DNA of 64,000 nucleotides from Desulfuromonas versatilis (GTDB lineage Bacteria; Desulfobacterota; Desulfuromonadia; Desulfuromonadales; NIT-T3): assembly GCF_019704135.1 (NCBI RefSeq), contig NZ_AP024355.1:2722001-2786000 (forward strand). The letters run 5' to 3'. Positions 35,050 through 44,874 of the stretch are shown one piece after another. The stretch's first letter is position 1; each line of letters starts with the position of its first letter. The notes beneath the pieces were generated by a model. It searched no databases and was not told the DNA's origin. It worked only from the letters and a program-made list of their open reading frames with translations. The translations under genes and the position numbers were made by a program.

Positions 35050-35487
35050 TCAAGCGGCCAGCATCTCCGTCAGTTCACCGATATGCTCCTCGCAAAGCCC
35101 CTTCCCCGGTCTGGTCTGCAGCAGCCGGGATTTGAAGGGGGCCACATCATCGCGGTCATCCAGAATGGCAAAGTTGGATACCGGCTTCGGAGTCTGCTGC
35201 AGCCATGCCATAATCTCAGCCCCCCGAGTTTCGCCTTCCAGGTAAGGGGTTGTGCCGATAACCCGGCCATCGGCATGCAGCCCGGCGGTAATGAGCAGTT
35301 CTTCAAGCTCTTCGGCCGTGGCCCCCAGGCGCCAGGTTGAGGTGACCACGATCTCGAACTCGATCATTTCGGCAATGCGGTTCAAAACCTGAACCTTGTC
35401 AGGGTCGAACAGTTCGCCCCTCGCCAGGTTTTCACGGGTATTGAGAACGTCATCAAAATCGAGAAACAGGATTATCGAGGCTTGCAT
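35050..35487 (-). CDS. HAD-domain protein (Swiss-army-knife RNA repair type)
   Basis: 145 residues. HAD motif I is ILFLDFDDVLNT, motif II is in IVVTSTWRLG, and motif IV is FAILDDRDDVAP. The compact form with STWR, TPYLEGETRGAEIMAWL and the closing GL pattern resembles the HAD domain found in Swiss-army-knife RNA repair proteins, here alone. The ATG at 35487 sits right before the HAD core; longer in-frame starts add an unlikely basic leader. Confidence 0.8.
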   Translation of the reverse strand: MQASIILFLDFDDVLNTRENLARGELFDPDKVQVLNRIAEMIEFEIVVTSTWRLGATAEELEELLITAGLHADGRVIGTTPYLEGETRGAEIMAWLQQTPKPVSNFAILDDRDDVAPFKSRLLQTRPGKGLCEEHIGELTEMLAA

Positions 35488-35922
35488 TGCGTTACCTCCC
35501 TTCCCCGGGCATGCCGCGCGACGCTTTCCCATGTGGGTACCAAGCCAGGAGCGTCGCGATTTATAAATGGCTGCGCCAGAAGGCCTTGCGACTTTTTTTA
35601 CCCTCCGAATTGCATGCACAATGCCAACCTGAATAGCTCAACAAATCCCTGTAATTGCATTCACATTCTCTTCCCGAGAGCGGCATGGCCCGGAACCAGA
35701 AATTGGTGTTCGACGACTTCTCGTGGCCTGAGAAACGAAATTTGGTGATCAGGAGAAGACAAAGGGAAAGAACGTTGTGGGGTTAGTTCCGGGAACCGGA
35801 TGCCGAATTGGGCGTCCCAGGTGATTGTCTGGCGGAAGAACGCCGCCGGATGAAATTCGCTTCGGAGAGCAATCCTCGCTTCAAAGGGAGGCGGTACCTG
35901 ACCTGCCTGATGCGCAGCATCC
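35488..35922. other. Gene-poor stretch
   Basis: 435 bp without a convincing gene. A 33-codon ORF on the plus strand (35685-35786) has some codon structure but no homologue I know. No terminator or known operator seen. Confidence 0.4.
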
Positions 35923-36528
35923 TTAGTTCTTTCTTACCGGATAGTAAAAATCCCGGCACACAGGGCAAAGCCCGTGACTGACGTCCGGATGGGGGGCAGC
36001 CACCAGGGCGGGTATCCAGTCCCACCGGTCCTTGACCCGCAGATTCTTCACTCTCCTGCAGTGGGCGCACTGGTGAGCGAATCCGTGGGGGTCGAAGTAG
36101 TCATCGGGGTTCTCCTTTTCCGGCGATCTCTGCATCTCCCGCTCGATCAGGAGGCTGTTTACCACCAGGAACCCGGCGGAATTTCGCAGGGGGTAAACGA
36201 TCTGGTGCATCAGCCGGTAGACCTCCGGGGAAGAGCATTCGTATTTATGTTCCCAGGGGCGCCCCGCGTCAAGACACCGGGCAAAGCCGTCGTTAAAAAA
36301 GTCCAGCAGTATGGCGGGAGTGGCCGTAAGAAGAGAGCTGCCCAGCGGCCACTCCCTGGAAATCAGCGGTTCCCCGCCGTTCTCTGCCGCAAACCTGAAC
36401 CAGCCATCGTTGAAAAAGGAGAAGCTCAGATCCGGCCACAGCCCGAAGTTCGAGTGTTCCGGACTGTTCAGGATCTCGAATTCGAAACCCTCCAGAAGTC
36501 CCTGGAATGCGGGATGGATTTCGGGCAT
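35923..36528 (-). CDS. PAS-like protein with C-terminal zinc-ribbon-type motif
   Basis: 201 residues. The C-terminal part has two CxxC pairs, CAHCRRVKNL and HGLCPVCRDFYYP, with WDWIPALV between. The same layout (C-x2-C-[RK][RK][IV] ... W ... SHG-x-CP-x-C) follows PAS domains in many bacterial sensors. The N-terminal 150 residues do not clearly match a family. No kinase or output domain is present, so it may be a detached sensor module or metal-binding protein. Single gene. Confidence 0.7.
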   Translation of the reverse strand: MPEIHPAFQGLLEGFEFEILNSPEHSNFGLWPDLSFSFFNDGWFRFAAENGGEPLISREWPLGSSLLTATPAILLDFFNDGFARCLDAGRPWEHKYECSSPEVYRLMHQIVYPLRNSAGFLVVNSLLIEREMQRSPEKENPDDYFDPHGFAHQCAHCRRVKNLRVKDRWDWIPALVAAPHPDVSHGLCPVCRDFYYPVRKN

Positions 36529-36719
36529 TGAAGGCTCCTCGTAGAACCAATATAACCGATTTTACTCTTTAAACCAGGGGCCTCCGAAACACCTCCAGTT
36601 TCTCCATCTTCCTTGTCAAAAAAAAGGCCACTCCATCCTGGAGAAGCCTCTGGCCCGATACCACCATCCCCTTCAAAAGGAGGCTGTATTTCGATGCTGA
36701 TATGTCCGCAACCGATCGC

Positions 36720-37139
36720 TCACAAGGAGGCCCCCTCGAATTTCTGGAGCGCCCCCCTGAACCCGGCCGGAAGCCTCCGCGGCCTGCGCTTCTGGTAGTC
36801 GAAGGCGACCAGAGCCGTGGTCCCCTCGGCTGTCGCCCTCCCCTGCCGCTCGATGCGGTAGCGCATCACAAAGGAAGAATTGCGCAGCTCATCCACCCGC
36901 ACGCCGATCTCCAGCTCCTCGCCCAGAAACATCTCCGCCAGGTATTTCACCTGGGCTTCGGGGAGGATGATCCCGCACCCCTCGCCGATGTCGATCTCGC
37001 CGTAGGGCCCGAGGTTGGCCAGGTAGGCGATGCGGGCGTCCTGAAAAAAATTGAGCACCGCCGAGTTGGCCACGTGCCCGCCGTAATTGACATCCACGAC
37101 GCGCACCTTATAGGGGATGGTGAAGCGAAAACCTTCCAT
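36720..37139 (-). CDS. Acyl-CoA thioesterase, 4HBT family
   Basis: 139 residues with a hot-dog fold: YKVRVVDVNYGGHVANSAVL holds the active-site Asp (VDVNYGGH), then FFQDARIAYLANLG and the central strands ELEIGVRVDEL and FVMRYRIERQG. The family hydrolyses acyl-CoA or 4-hydroxybenzoyl-CoA. The ATG at 37139 has AGGA seven bases upstream and is preferred over the GTG at 37175. Confidence 0.85.
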   Translation of the reverse strand: MEGFRFTIPYKVRVVDVNYGGHVANSAVLNFFQDARIAYLANLGPYGEIDIGEGCGIILPEAQVKYLAEMFLGEELEIGVRVDELRNSSFVMRYRIERQGRATAEGTTALVAFDYQKRRPRRLPAGFRGALQKFEGASL

Positions 37140-37202
37140 GGTGGGATCCTTTGCGAATGCTGTGACCACAGACACTACATGGGAGCAAAACGGCCTTGAT
37201 TG

Positions 37203-37276
37203 CCACCACGAAGGGCACGAAGAAAAACCCCGAGGAACAAGGTCTTAACTTCGTGTCCTTCGTGTTCTTCGTGGTT
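37203..37276. repeat. CACGAAG-type inverted repeat
   Basis: Left side CCACCACGAAGGGCACGAAG, right side made of three TTCGTG units ending in TTCGTGG. The CACGAAGG(A/G)CACGAAG word is a widely dispersed intergenic repeat in many bacteria. It lies just after mutM, between it and the thioesterase. Confidence 0.6.
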
Positions 37277-37293
37277 ACTAAAAAGGGGCCTCC

Positions 37294-38109
37294 TCACTTC
37301 TGGCAAGAAGCGCAGAAATAGCTCGCCCGCTGGCCCAGGCGCACAACCCTTATGGGCCGGCCGCACCCGGGACAGGGCTCCCCCTCCCGGCCGTAGACCC
37401 GCAGCTGGAGGGCGAAGTAGCCGGGCTTGCCCCCCTCGCCCCGAAAATCGCGGATCGTCGTTCCACCGGCGGCGATGGCTTCAGCGAGCACCTTCCGGAT
37501 CGCCTCGGCGAGCAGTCGGTAGCGCTTGAGGCTGACGGCGCCGGCCTCCCGGCGGGGGTCGATCCCGGCGCGGAACAGGGCCTCGCTGGCGTAGATGTTG
37601 CCGACCCCGACCAGGACCCGCTGGTCCATGATGAAGGGCTTGACGGCCACTTTTCGGCCCCGGGAGCGCTGGAACAGGTAGTCGCCGTCCATCTCGGCGG
37701 CGAAGGGTTCGGGCCCCAGTTCGGCGAGCAGGGGGTGGTCCTGCGGGTCGTTGGGCAGCCAGAGCAGGGCGCCGAAGCGCCGCGGATCGTTGAAACGCAG
37801 GCAGTTGCCGTCGCTGAGGGCGATGTCGACGTGATCATGCTTGCCTGCCGGGGTCGCCTCGGGGACCACCCGCAGGTGGCCGGACATGCCGAGGTGAATC
37901 AGCGCCGTCCCCGCCCCGAAGCGCAGCAGCAGGTACTTGGCCCTGCGTTCGACTCCGAGGATGCTTTGGCCGCAAAGGGTTTCCTCGAGGGTCCGGCTGA
38001 TGGGCCAGCGCAGCTTGGCCACGCGCACCACGACCCGGGTGACGATGCGCCCGGTGATCAGCGGCTCGATGCCGCGGCGGGTGGTTTCGACTTCGGGGAG
38101 TTCGGGCAT
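37294..38109 (-). CDS. mutM: Formamidopyrimidine-DNA glycosylase
   Basis: 271 residues. Removes oxidised purines such as 8-oxoguanine. It begins [16 protein letters not shown] with the catalytic Pro and Glu, has the Lys in AKYLL, the DNA-binding NYAS-type segment ([15 protein letters not shown]) and a C-terminal zinc finger with CPGCGRPI and CASC. It ends one residue after the finger, as usual. Confidence 0.97.
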   Translation of the reverse strand: MPELPEVETTRRGIEPLITGRIVTRVVVRVAKLRWPISRTLEETLCGQSILGVERRAKYLLLRFGAGTALIHLGMSGHLRVVPEATPAGKHDHVDIALSDGNCLRFNDPRRFGALLWLPNDPQDHPLLAELGPEPFAAEMDGDYLFQRSRGRKVAVKPFIMDQRVLVGVGNIYASEALFRAGIDPRREAGAVSLKRYRLLAEAIRKVLAEAIAAGGTTIRDFRGEGGKPGYFALQLRVYGREGEPCPGCGRPIRVVRLGQRASYFCASCQK

Positions 38110-38111
38110 AA

Positions 38112-38145
38112 GGTCAGTGGTCAGTGGTCAGTGGTCAGTGGTCAG
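38112..38145. repeat. GTCAGTG heptamer tandem
   Basis: Nearly five copies of the 7-bp unit GTCAGTG immediately after the mutM start (that is, upstream of mutM). It overlaps the last codons of wbuC, which takes its stop from the repeat. Related to the element at 14833-14911. Confidence 0.75.
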
Positions 38146-38613
38146 AAGACCAGATTCAACGGTTTTCTGCAATTCCCGCAGGTAGGCAGCGGCCTCGGGG
38201 GTGCCCTCGGCGGGTGCCCAGGGGGCCCAGTCCTTGTCGGAGAGGGGAATATAGGGGCCGGGCTTGGTTTCGAAAAAAACCGAACCGGAATCCAGTGCGA
38301 TCAGGCCATGCCAGGTCCCCGCAGGGATGTCGGCGCAGTTTGCCCCCGCCCCCAGGACGATCTGGTTTTCGACCGCACCTTCACCGGAGAAAACCAGCAG
38401 CGCGATCCGGCCGCGCAGCAGGACGAAGGTTTCGGATTTGGGGGGTTCGAGATGGCGATGGGGGCGAATGTAGCTGCCCGGTTCGACGGCGTTGAGAAGT
38501 CGCTGGCAGGGATCCTCGTAACTGTCGTGGATGTTGAAGTTCCTGCGCAATCTCGGGCTGGCCTGGGCTTCGCCCACCAGGCGATCGATCAGGTCGTCGT
38601 CGATAATTTTCAT
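38128..38613 (-). CDS. WbuC-family cupin protein
   Basis: 161 residues. The cupin core is clear: YIRPHRHLEPPKSETFVLLR, with the His pair and Glu that hold metal, and IPAGTWHGLIALDSGSVFFE. WbuC-type proteins are often near polysaccharide genes; their role is unknown. The last residues (ESGLLTTDH) and the stop codon are encoded by the heptamer repeat, so the natural end may have been changed by repeat insertion. Confidence 0.85.
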   Translation of the reverse strand: MKIIDDDLIDRLVGEAQASPRLRRNFNIHDSYEDPCQRLLNAVEPGSYIRPHRHLEPPKSETFVLLRGRIALLVFSGEGAVENQIVLGAGANCADIPAGTWHGLIALDSGSVFFETKPGPYIPLSDKDWAPWAPAEGTPEAAAYLRELQKTVESGLLTTDH

Positions 38614-38640
38614 GGCCGGTCCGGATATTCGATAACGGGG

Positions 38641-39147
<507 letters not shown>

Positions 39148-39178
39148 CCGTGGGCTCCTCGAAAAACCTCCATGCCCT

Positions 39179-40030
39179 TCACTCGCCTTCCTTGATGCGC
39201 GGATCCAGGGCATCGCGGATCCCTTCACCAAGCAGGTTGTAGCCGAGAACGGTGACCAGGATCGCAAAGCCGGGGAAGACCGAAAGCCACCAGGCGGTCC
39301 CCAGGGTCTGCTTGCCGGCGATCAGCATATTCCCCCAGGACGGGGTGGGAGGCTGGACGCCGATGCCGAGAAACGAAAGGGCGCTCTCGGTGAGGATCGC
39401 TCCGGCCACCCCCAGGGTCGCATGGACCAGCACCGGGGAGAGGGCGTTGGGGAGAATGTGTCTGAAGATCACCCGTAGATCGGCGGCCCCCAGGGCCAGC
39501 GCCGCCTGGACGAAGTCGCGCTCGCGCAGCGAGAGGAACTCGGCGCGCACCAACCGGGCCACCCCCATCCAACTGGTCAGGCCGATAATGATCATGATGT
39601 TCCAGATGGACGGCTCCAGAAAGGCGATGACCGCCAGGATCAGGAAAAAGGAGGGGAAGCAGAGCATGATGTCCACGAAGCGCATGATCAGCGAGTCGAC
39701 CCAGCGGCCGTAATACCCGGCCAAAGCACCGAGCACCGTGCCGATCAGGGTGGCGATCCCCACGGCCACGAAGCCGACCAGCAGCGAGATCCGGGCGCCG
39801 TAGAGGATCCTGGCCAGTACGTCCCGGCCCAGGTCGTCGGTCCCTAGAGGATAGGCCCAGCTCGGAGCCTGCAGGCGGCTGGCGATGTCGATGGCGCCAG
39901 GGTCCCTGGCCAGGACAGGAGCGACCAGGGCCATGAGGAACATGAGCAGAACGATGACCAGGCCGCTCATGGCCATCCGGTTGGCCTGCAGGCGGCTCCA
40001 GAAAACATCTCGCAGGAAAAATGAACGCAT
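39179..40030 (-). CDS. dppC: Peptide-type ABC transporter permease, DppC/OppC
   Basis: 283 residues. DppC form: N-terminal leader with a first membrane helix (MSGLVIVLLMFLMALVAPVL), the phrase HPLGTDDLGRD in the variant YPLGTDDLGRDVLARILYGA, and the ABC-contact EAA loop (QAALALGAADLRVIFRHILP). It closes with NLLGEGIRDALDPR, typical of DppC. Its DppB partner and binding protein are not adjacent but about 19 kb away at 59231-61936 on the same strand. Confidence 0.93.
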   Translation of the reverse strand: MRSFFLRDVFWSRLQANRMAMSGLVIVLLMFLMALVAPVLARDPGAIDIASRLQAPSWAYPLGTDDLGRDVLARILYGARISLLVGFVAVGIATLIGTVLGALAGYYGRWVDSLIMRFVDIMLCFPSFFLILAVIAFLEPSIWNIMIIIGLTSWMGVARLVRAEFLSLRERDFVQAALALGAADLRVIFRHILPNALSPVLVHATLGVAGAILTESALSFLGIGVQPPTPSWGNMLIAGKQTLGTAWWLSVFPGFAILVTVLGYNLLGEGIRDALDPRIKEGE

Positions 40031-40139
40031 GCTCGTCCCGAAAATACCGATTGAAAACCAGAGGTGTTGTAAAGCCTGAATCCATGGGTTCGGGGCGGGA
40101 AAAGACCATTGCCCGGGAAAGACGCACGGATTGGGGTAA

Positions 40140-40168
40140 AGGTTAAAGGAGAATGCCCGAAGGTTCAA
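40140..40168 (-). promoter_or_regulatory. Possible dppC promoter
   Basis: On the minus strand TTGAAC (40163-40168), 17 bp, TAACCT (40140-40145), about 110 bp before the dppC start. It may let dppC be expressed apart from dppB. Confidence 0.35.
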
Positions 40169-40215
40169 GGGCAGAATCGGCATTTTCGGCGAAGCAGGCG
40201 CCGGGGCGCCTCTGG

Positions 40216-40875
40216 CTACTTGAGCCGCTCGTAGTCTTGAAGGGAGAGGACACCCCTGTCGCGCAGCAGAATCAGCAGCTGCTGCAGGCGCTGCTCCAGG
40301 CTCGCGGGGGGCTGGTCCGCCCCGGAGGACCCGGATAGCAGAAGCTCAGGCGATTCTTCCAGGTCGAAAAGCTCCGCCTTGTTCTCACGCACGGAGGGCG
40401 GTGCGGAGACCAGGTCCTCGTCGGCCGGAAGCGGTCCGTAGTGGCGCTCTATGGCCTCGAGGATCGACTTGCGCGAGGCGATGGCGGGCTTGACCCGGCA
40501 ACCGGTGGCGAACTGAAGAGCGTCCAGCACATTGAGGTTGGTCGGATCCGACATGGCCACCAGCAGGTAGACCGTGCCATACATCTCCTTGCGGCCGATG
40601 GGGATGATGTTGTATTCGACCGCCTTTTCCATCGGCACATAGCCGAGCACGTCGGCGGGAATCTTGCGCCGCGCGGGGTCGATCTGGGGCAGTTCGAGCT
40701 GCTCGGCGAGAAAATCGAGCAATTTTTCCTCGGTCACGTAGCCGAGCCGGATCAGGGAGCCGCCCAGGCGGCCGCCCCAGTGCCGCTGGTAGGACAGGGC
40801 CGAGTCGAGTTGAAATTCGTCGATAATCCCGGCGTCGATGAGCATTTGGCCAAGTTTTACATTTTTTCTCGCCAC
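40216..40875 (-). CDS. Stand-alone MshEN c-di-GMP-binding protein
   Basis: 219 residues from a GTG at 40875, chosen for the ribosome site AAGGGA upstream. Two tandem 24-residue c-di-GMP motifs of the MshEN type: KLGQMLIDAGIIDEFQLDSA and RLGGSLIRLGYVTEEKLLDF, each ending in an xLxxQ position, followed by the GspE/PilB N-terminal subdomain (PQIDPARRKIPADVLGYVP, YLLVAMSDPTNLNVLDAL). The ATPase part of PilB/GspE is absent. A coiled C-terminus (ASLEQRLQQLLILLRDRGVL) is probably the output surface. Likely couples c-di-GMP to the polysaccharide block next door. Confidence 0.85.
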   Translation of the reverse strand: MARKNVKLGQMLIDAGIIDEFQLDSALSYQRHWGGRLGGSLIRLGYVTEEKLLDFLAEQLELPQIDPARRKIPADVLGYVPMEKAVEYNIIPIGRKEMYGTVYLLVAMSDPTNLNVLDALQFATGCRVKPAIASRKSILEAIERHYGPLPADEDLVSAPPSVRENKAELFDLEESPELLLSGSSGADQPPASLEQRLQQLLILLRDRGVLSLQDYERLK

Positions 40876-41052
40876 GACAGATCCCTTCAGGTCCAGGTTG
40901 CAGTTCACATCCGTTCCGATGTTACGAGGTTCATGCAAAAAAGGTGCAAACCACCCGAAAGACCTGCCCCAACCAGCCAACCCGGCCCTTTTCAACCCCG
41001 AAGGGACGGAGCGGACACCGGCTGATGCTGCCGGAACCCTGGGCCGTGCCGC

Positions 41053-41081
41053 AAAAAGGCCGGGGAGCCCCCGGCCTTTTT
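41053..41081. terminator. Bidirectional terminator
   Basis: AAAAAGGCCGGGG and CCCCGGCCTTTTT around AGC, just after the OmpA-type gene. It ends the polysaccharide block's transcript on the minus strand. Confidence 0.85.
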
Positions 41082-41111
41082 GCGAACCAATGCTGGATTA
41101 GCGGTTGTCGA

Positions 41112-42278
41112 TCAGGGCGCCACGGTCAGCACCACCCGCCGGTTGAGTCTGCGCCCTTCTGCGGTGGCATTGTCCGCCACCGGCTGCTCCGCGCCGAAAC
41201 CCGCTGCCTTGATCTGTCCGGGTTCGATACCGAAATGCCGAATCAGGTAAGCCCGCACGCTTTCCGCCCGCTGCAGCGAGAGTTTCAGATTGGCCTCCGC
41301 GGCGCCGGTGCTGTCCGTATGGCCCTCGACCACGGCGTGGCTCCCCCCGCTCTGCTTCATGAAAGCGGCGGCGGCGGCGAGTTCCTGATGGAAGCGCTGC
41401 GCGACTTCGCTGCGCCCGGTGGCGAAATGAATGTCCAGCATCAGGGACCGGGGCTTTTCCAGAACCGGGGGGCAGCCCAGGTGATCCACCAGGACCCCTT
41501 CGGGGGTGCCGGGGCATTTGTCCATGGTGTCGAGGATTCCGTCGCCGTCGCTATCGGTGGAATCAACCATCACCGCCGCCTCGACCCTCCCCTGCCCGAC
41601 TGCGGCCTTGTCGGCCATCTCCGCCTCGGAGAGCGCCGCCACCACCGGTGCCTCGGCCGGGGCCGGCACCGGGGCAATTTTCGAAGGCCCGCCCTGTTCC
41701 ACGGATTTTACGGCCGGGGAACTGCCACCGAAGTGAAAGGTCAGACCGGCACTGTAGGCCAGGTTCTGAAAGGCATCCCGGGTGTGAGCACCCTCGTTCA
41801 CGTTCAGCTCAAAAATATGGCGGGCGTCGAGACGCAGGGCGACCTTGTCGGAGACGAAATACTTGAGGCCGACGCCGTAATTGAGCAGCGGGTCCTCGTC
41901 CGAGCCACCGCGGTCCAGATCTTTGACCATGTAGCCGAGGCCGGCGGCAACATAGGGGACAAACCGGTTCTGCGGAAAAAAATGGTAGAGCAGATCAAGC
42001 TGACCGGCATAAAGAGTGAGGTCCTGGGACGAGTTTTCGAGATTGGTTTCGAGGTACCTGAGCAGACCCTCCACCGCGATATGCTCATCGATGTTGACCC
42101 CCAGGGCCAACCCGAAGACCGCATCATCGTCGATATTCTGATTTCCCTCGAAAACATAACTTCCGGCAAGCGGGGTCAGGGTGAAGGCGCCCGACGGGTT
42201 GGCGGCCAGGACAGGAGCGGCGGCAAGAACCAGGGCCGCAACCAGGCCCAGCAGCAGGCTGAAACAGCGTCGTTGCAT
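41112..42278 (-). CDS. OmpA-family outer membrane protein
   Basis: 388 residues. Signal peptide (FSLLLGLVAALVLAAAPVLA), an 8-strand-type beta-barrel (about 25-200, ending AYSAGLTFHFGG), a Pro/Ala linker, a thrombospondin-type-3 calcium motif (DSTDSDGDGILDTMDKCPGT) and a C-terminal OmpA peptidoglycan-binding domain (IHFATGRSEV, VVEGHTDSTGAAEANLKLS, LNRRVVLTV). It anchors the outer membrane to the wall. Last gene of the block before the terminator. Confidence 0.92.
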   Translation of the reverse strand: MQRRCFSLLLGLVAALVLAAAPVLAANPSGAFTLTPLAGSYVFEGNQNIDDDAVFGLALGVNIDEHIAVEGLLRYLETNLENSSQDLTLYAGQLDLLYHFFPQNRFVPYVAAGLGYMVKDLDRGGSDEDPLLNYGVGLKYFVSDKVALRLDARHIFELNVNEGAHTRDAFQNLAYSAGLTFHFGGSSPAVKSVEQGGPSKIAPVPAPAEAPVVAALSEAEMADKAAVGQGRVEAAVMVDSTDSDGDGILDTMDKCPGTPEGVLVDHLGCPPVLEKPRSLMLDIHFATGRSEVAQRFHQELAAAAAFMKQSGGSHAVVEGHTDSTGAAEANLKLSLQRAESVRAYLIRHFGIEPGQIKAAGFGAEQPVADNATAEGRRLNRRVVLTVAP

Positions 42279-42402
42279 GGAACAATCCTCCTTTTGGATA
42301 ACAAGGCACCCCAACATGGGACACTATGGAATAAATAAAATGATGCAGTCCTGGGCTGCGGTGGGTGCTGTGGACCAGCCCCGGCGAGCCCGGCCGGCGA
42401 AT

Positions 42403-43410
<1,008 letters not shown>

Positions 43411-43494
43411 TTATAAAATCCGCACCGGATTAAAGTTGCGCCGGTGGGCAATCCCCCCCCTGCGACAACTGTCCAAAATCCCTGGAGAAGGCTC

Positions 43495-44829
43495 CTAACG
43501 CCTGCCAATACCCGTGTATTCGAACCCTTCGGCCTTGACCCTGGGGGGATCGTACTGGTTGCGGCCGTCGAAGATGATCGGTTGTTTCATCATTTTTTTC
43601 ATGGCCGAGAAATCGGGGTGACGGAAGGGCTTCCACTCGGTCACCAGCACCAGGGCGTCAACGTCCTCCACCGCCTCGTACTGGTGTTTCGCCAGGGACA
43701 GGGAGCCGTTCTCGAACCAGGCCGCGGGGAATTCGTCCCGGGCCACGTCCATCGCAACCGGATCGTAGGCCCGAACCCGCGCACCGGCCCCGATCAGAGA
43801 GCGCAGCAGCACCACGGAGGGCGCCTCGCGCATGTCGTCGGTGCCGGGCTTGAAGGCCAGTCCCCAGACCCCGAAGACCAACCCGGAAAGATCGCTGCCG
43901 AAGCGGGCGGTGATTTTTCGGCTCAGCACGTGCTTCTGCTCTTCGTTCCGGCCATGCACCGCCTGCAGAACCACCGGTTCGAGCCGGTTTTCCTCGGCCA
44001 TGCGGATCAGGGCCTTGACGTCCTTGGGAAAACACGAACCGCCGTATCCGCAGCCCGGGTAAATGAAGGAGTAGCCGATCCGGCTGTCGGAGCCGATGCC
44101 CAGCCTCACCTTCTCGACATCCGCCCCCAGGCTGTCGCATAGCCCGGCGATCTCGTTCATGAAGCTGATCTTGGTGGCCAGCATGGCGTTGGCGGCGTAT
44201 TTGGTCATCTCGGCATCCTTGATCCCCATCATCAGGATGCGGTCGTGGTTGCGGGAAAAGTCCATGTACAGGGTGCGCATGAGTTCCCTGGCCCGGTCGC
44301 CGTCGGAGCCGATGATGATCCGGTCCGGCCGCATGAAGTCATCCACCGCCGCCCCTTCCTTGAGAAACTCGGGATTGCTGACCACGTCAAAGGGGATCTC
44401 TACTCCCCGCCGGGCGAGCTCCTCGCGGATGACGCCGCGGACCTTTTCGGCGGTGCCCACGGGAACCGTCGATTTATCGACCACGACGCAGTAATCCTGC
44501 ATCTGTGTGCCGATCTCCCGGGCGACGCCGAGCACGTATTTCAAATCGGCCGAGCCGTCCTCGCCGGGCGGGGTCCCCACGGCGATGAAATAGATATTCG
44601 ACTCCTTCATCGCCTCGGCCAGCGAGGTCGAGAAGCGCAGGCGCCCCTCCTTGAAATTGCTGACGACGATATCGTCAAGCCCCGGCTCGTAGATGGGAAT
44701 CACCCCGTTCATCAGTTTCTCGATCTTGCCCCGGTCCACGTCGACGCAGGTGACGGTGTTGCCCATTTCGGCGAAACATGCCCCGGTCACCAGGCCTACA
44801 TAGCCGGTGCCGATCACGGTCAGGTTCAT
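43495..44829 (-). CDS. ugd: UDP-glucose 6-dehydrogenase
   Basis: 444 residues. Oxidises UDP-glucose to UDP-glucuronate. N-terminal NAD motif [19 protein letters not shown], catalytic Cys in YGGSCFPKD, and C-terminal [19 protein letters not shown]. It gives an acidic precursor, suggesting an anionic exopolysaccharide. Confidence 0.96.
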   Translation of the reverse strand: MNLTVIGTGYVGLVTGACFAEMGNTVTCVDVDRGKIEKLMNGVIPIYEPGLDDIVVSNFKEGRLRFSTSLAEAMKESNIYFIAVGTPPGEDGSADLKYVLGVAREIGTQMQDYCVVVDKSTVPVGTAEKVRGVIREELARRGVEIPFDVVSNPEFLKEGAAVDDFMRPDRIIIGSDGDRARELMRTLYMDFSRNHDRILMMGIKDAEMTKYAANAMLATKISFMNEIAGLCDSLGADVEKVRLGIGSDSRIGYSFIYPGCGYGGSCFPKDVKALIRMAEENRLEPVVLQAVHGRNEEQKHVLSRKITARFGSDLSGLVFGVWGLAFKPGTDDMREAPSVVLLRSLIGAGARVRAYDPVAMDVARDEFPAAWFENGSLSLAKHQYEAVEDVDALVLVTEWKPFRHPDFSAMKKMMKQPIIFDGRNQYDPPRVKAEGFEYTGIGRR

Positions 44830-44874
44830 AGGGTTCGACTCCTTTGCGTTATTTTCAGAAGGACTCCCCGGTGT

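Noticed and set aside
35685-35786. A 33-codon ORF on the plus strand
   Set aside because: No clear ribosome site, no recognisable family; too short to support by sequence alone.
35783-36070. A 95-codon minus-strand frame
   Set aside because: Overlaps the zinc-ribbon gene in another frame and shows no protein-like pattern.
38112-38145. CRISPR-like array
   Set aside because: Seven-base units in direct contact with no spacers; a simple tandem repeat.
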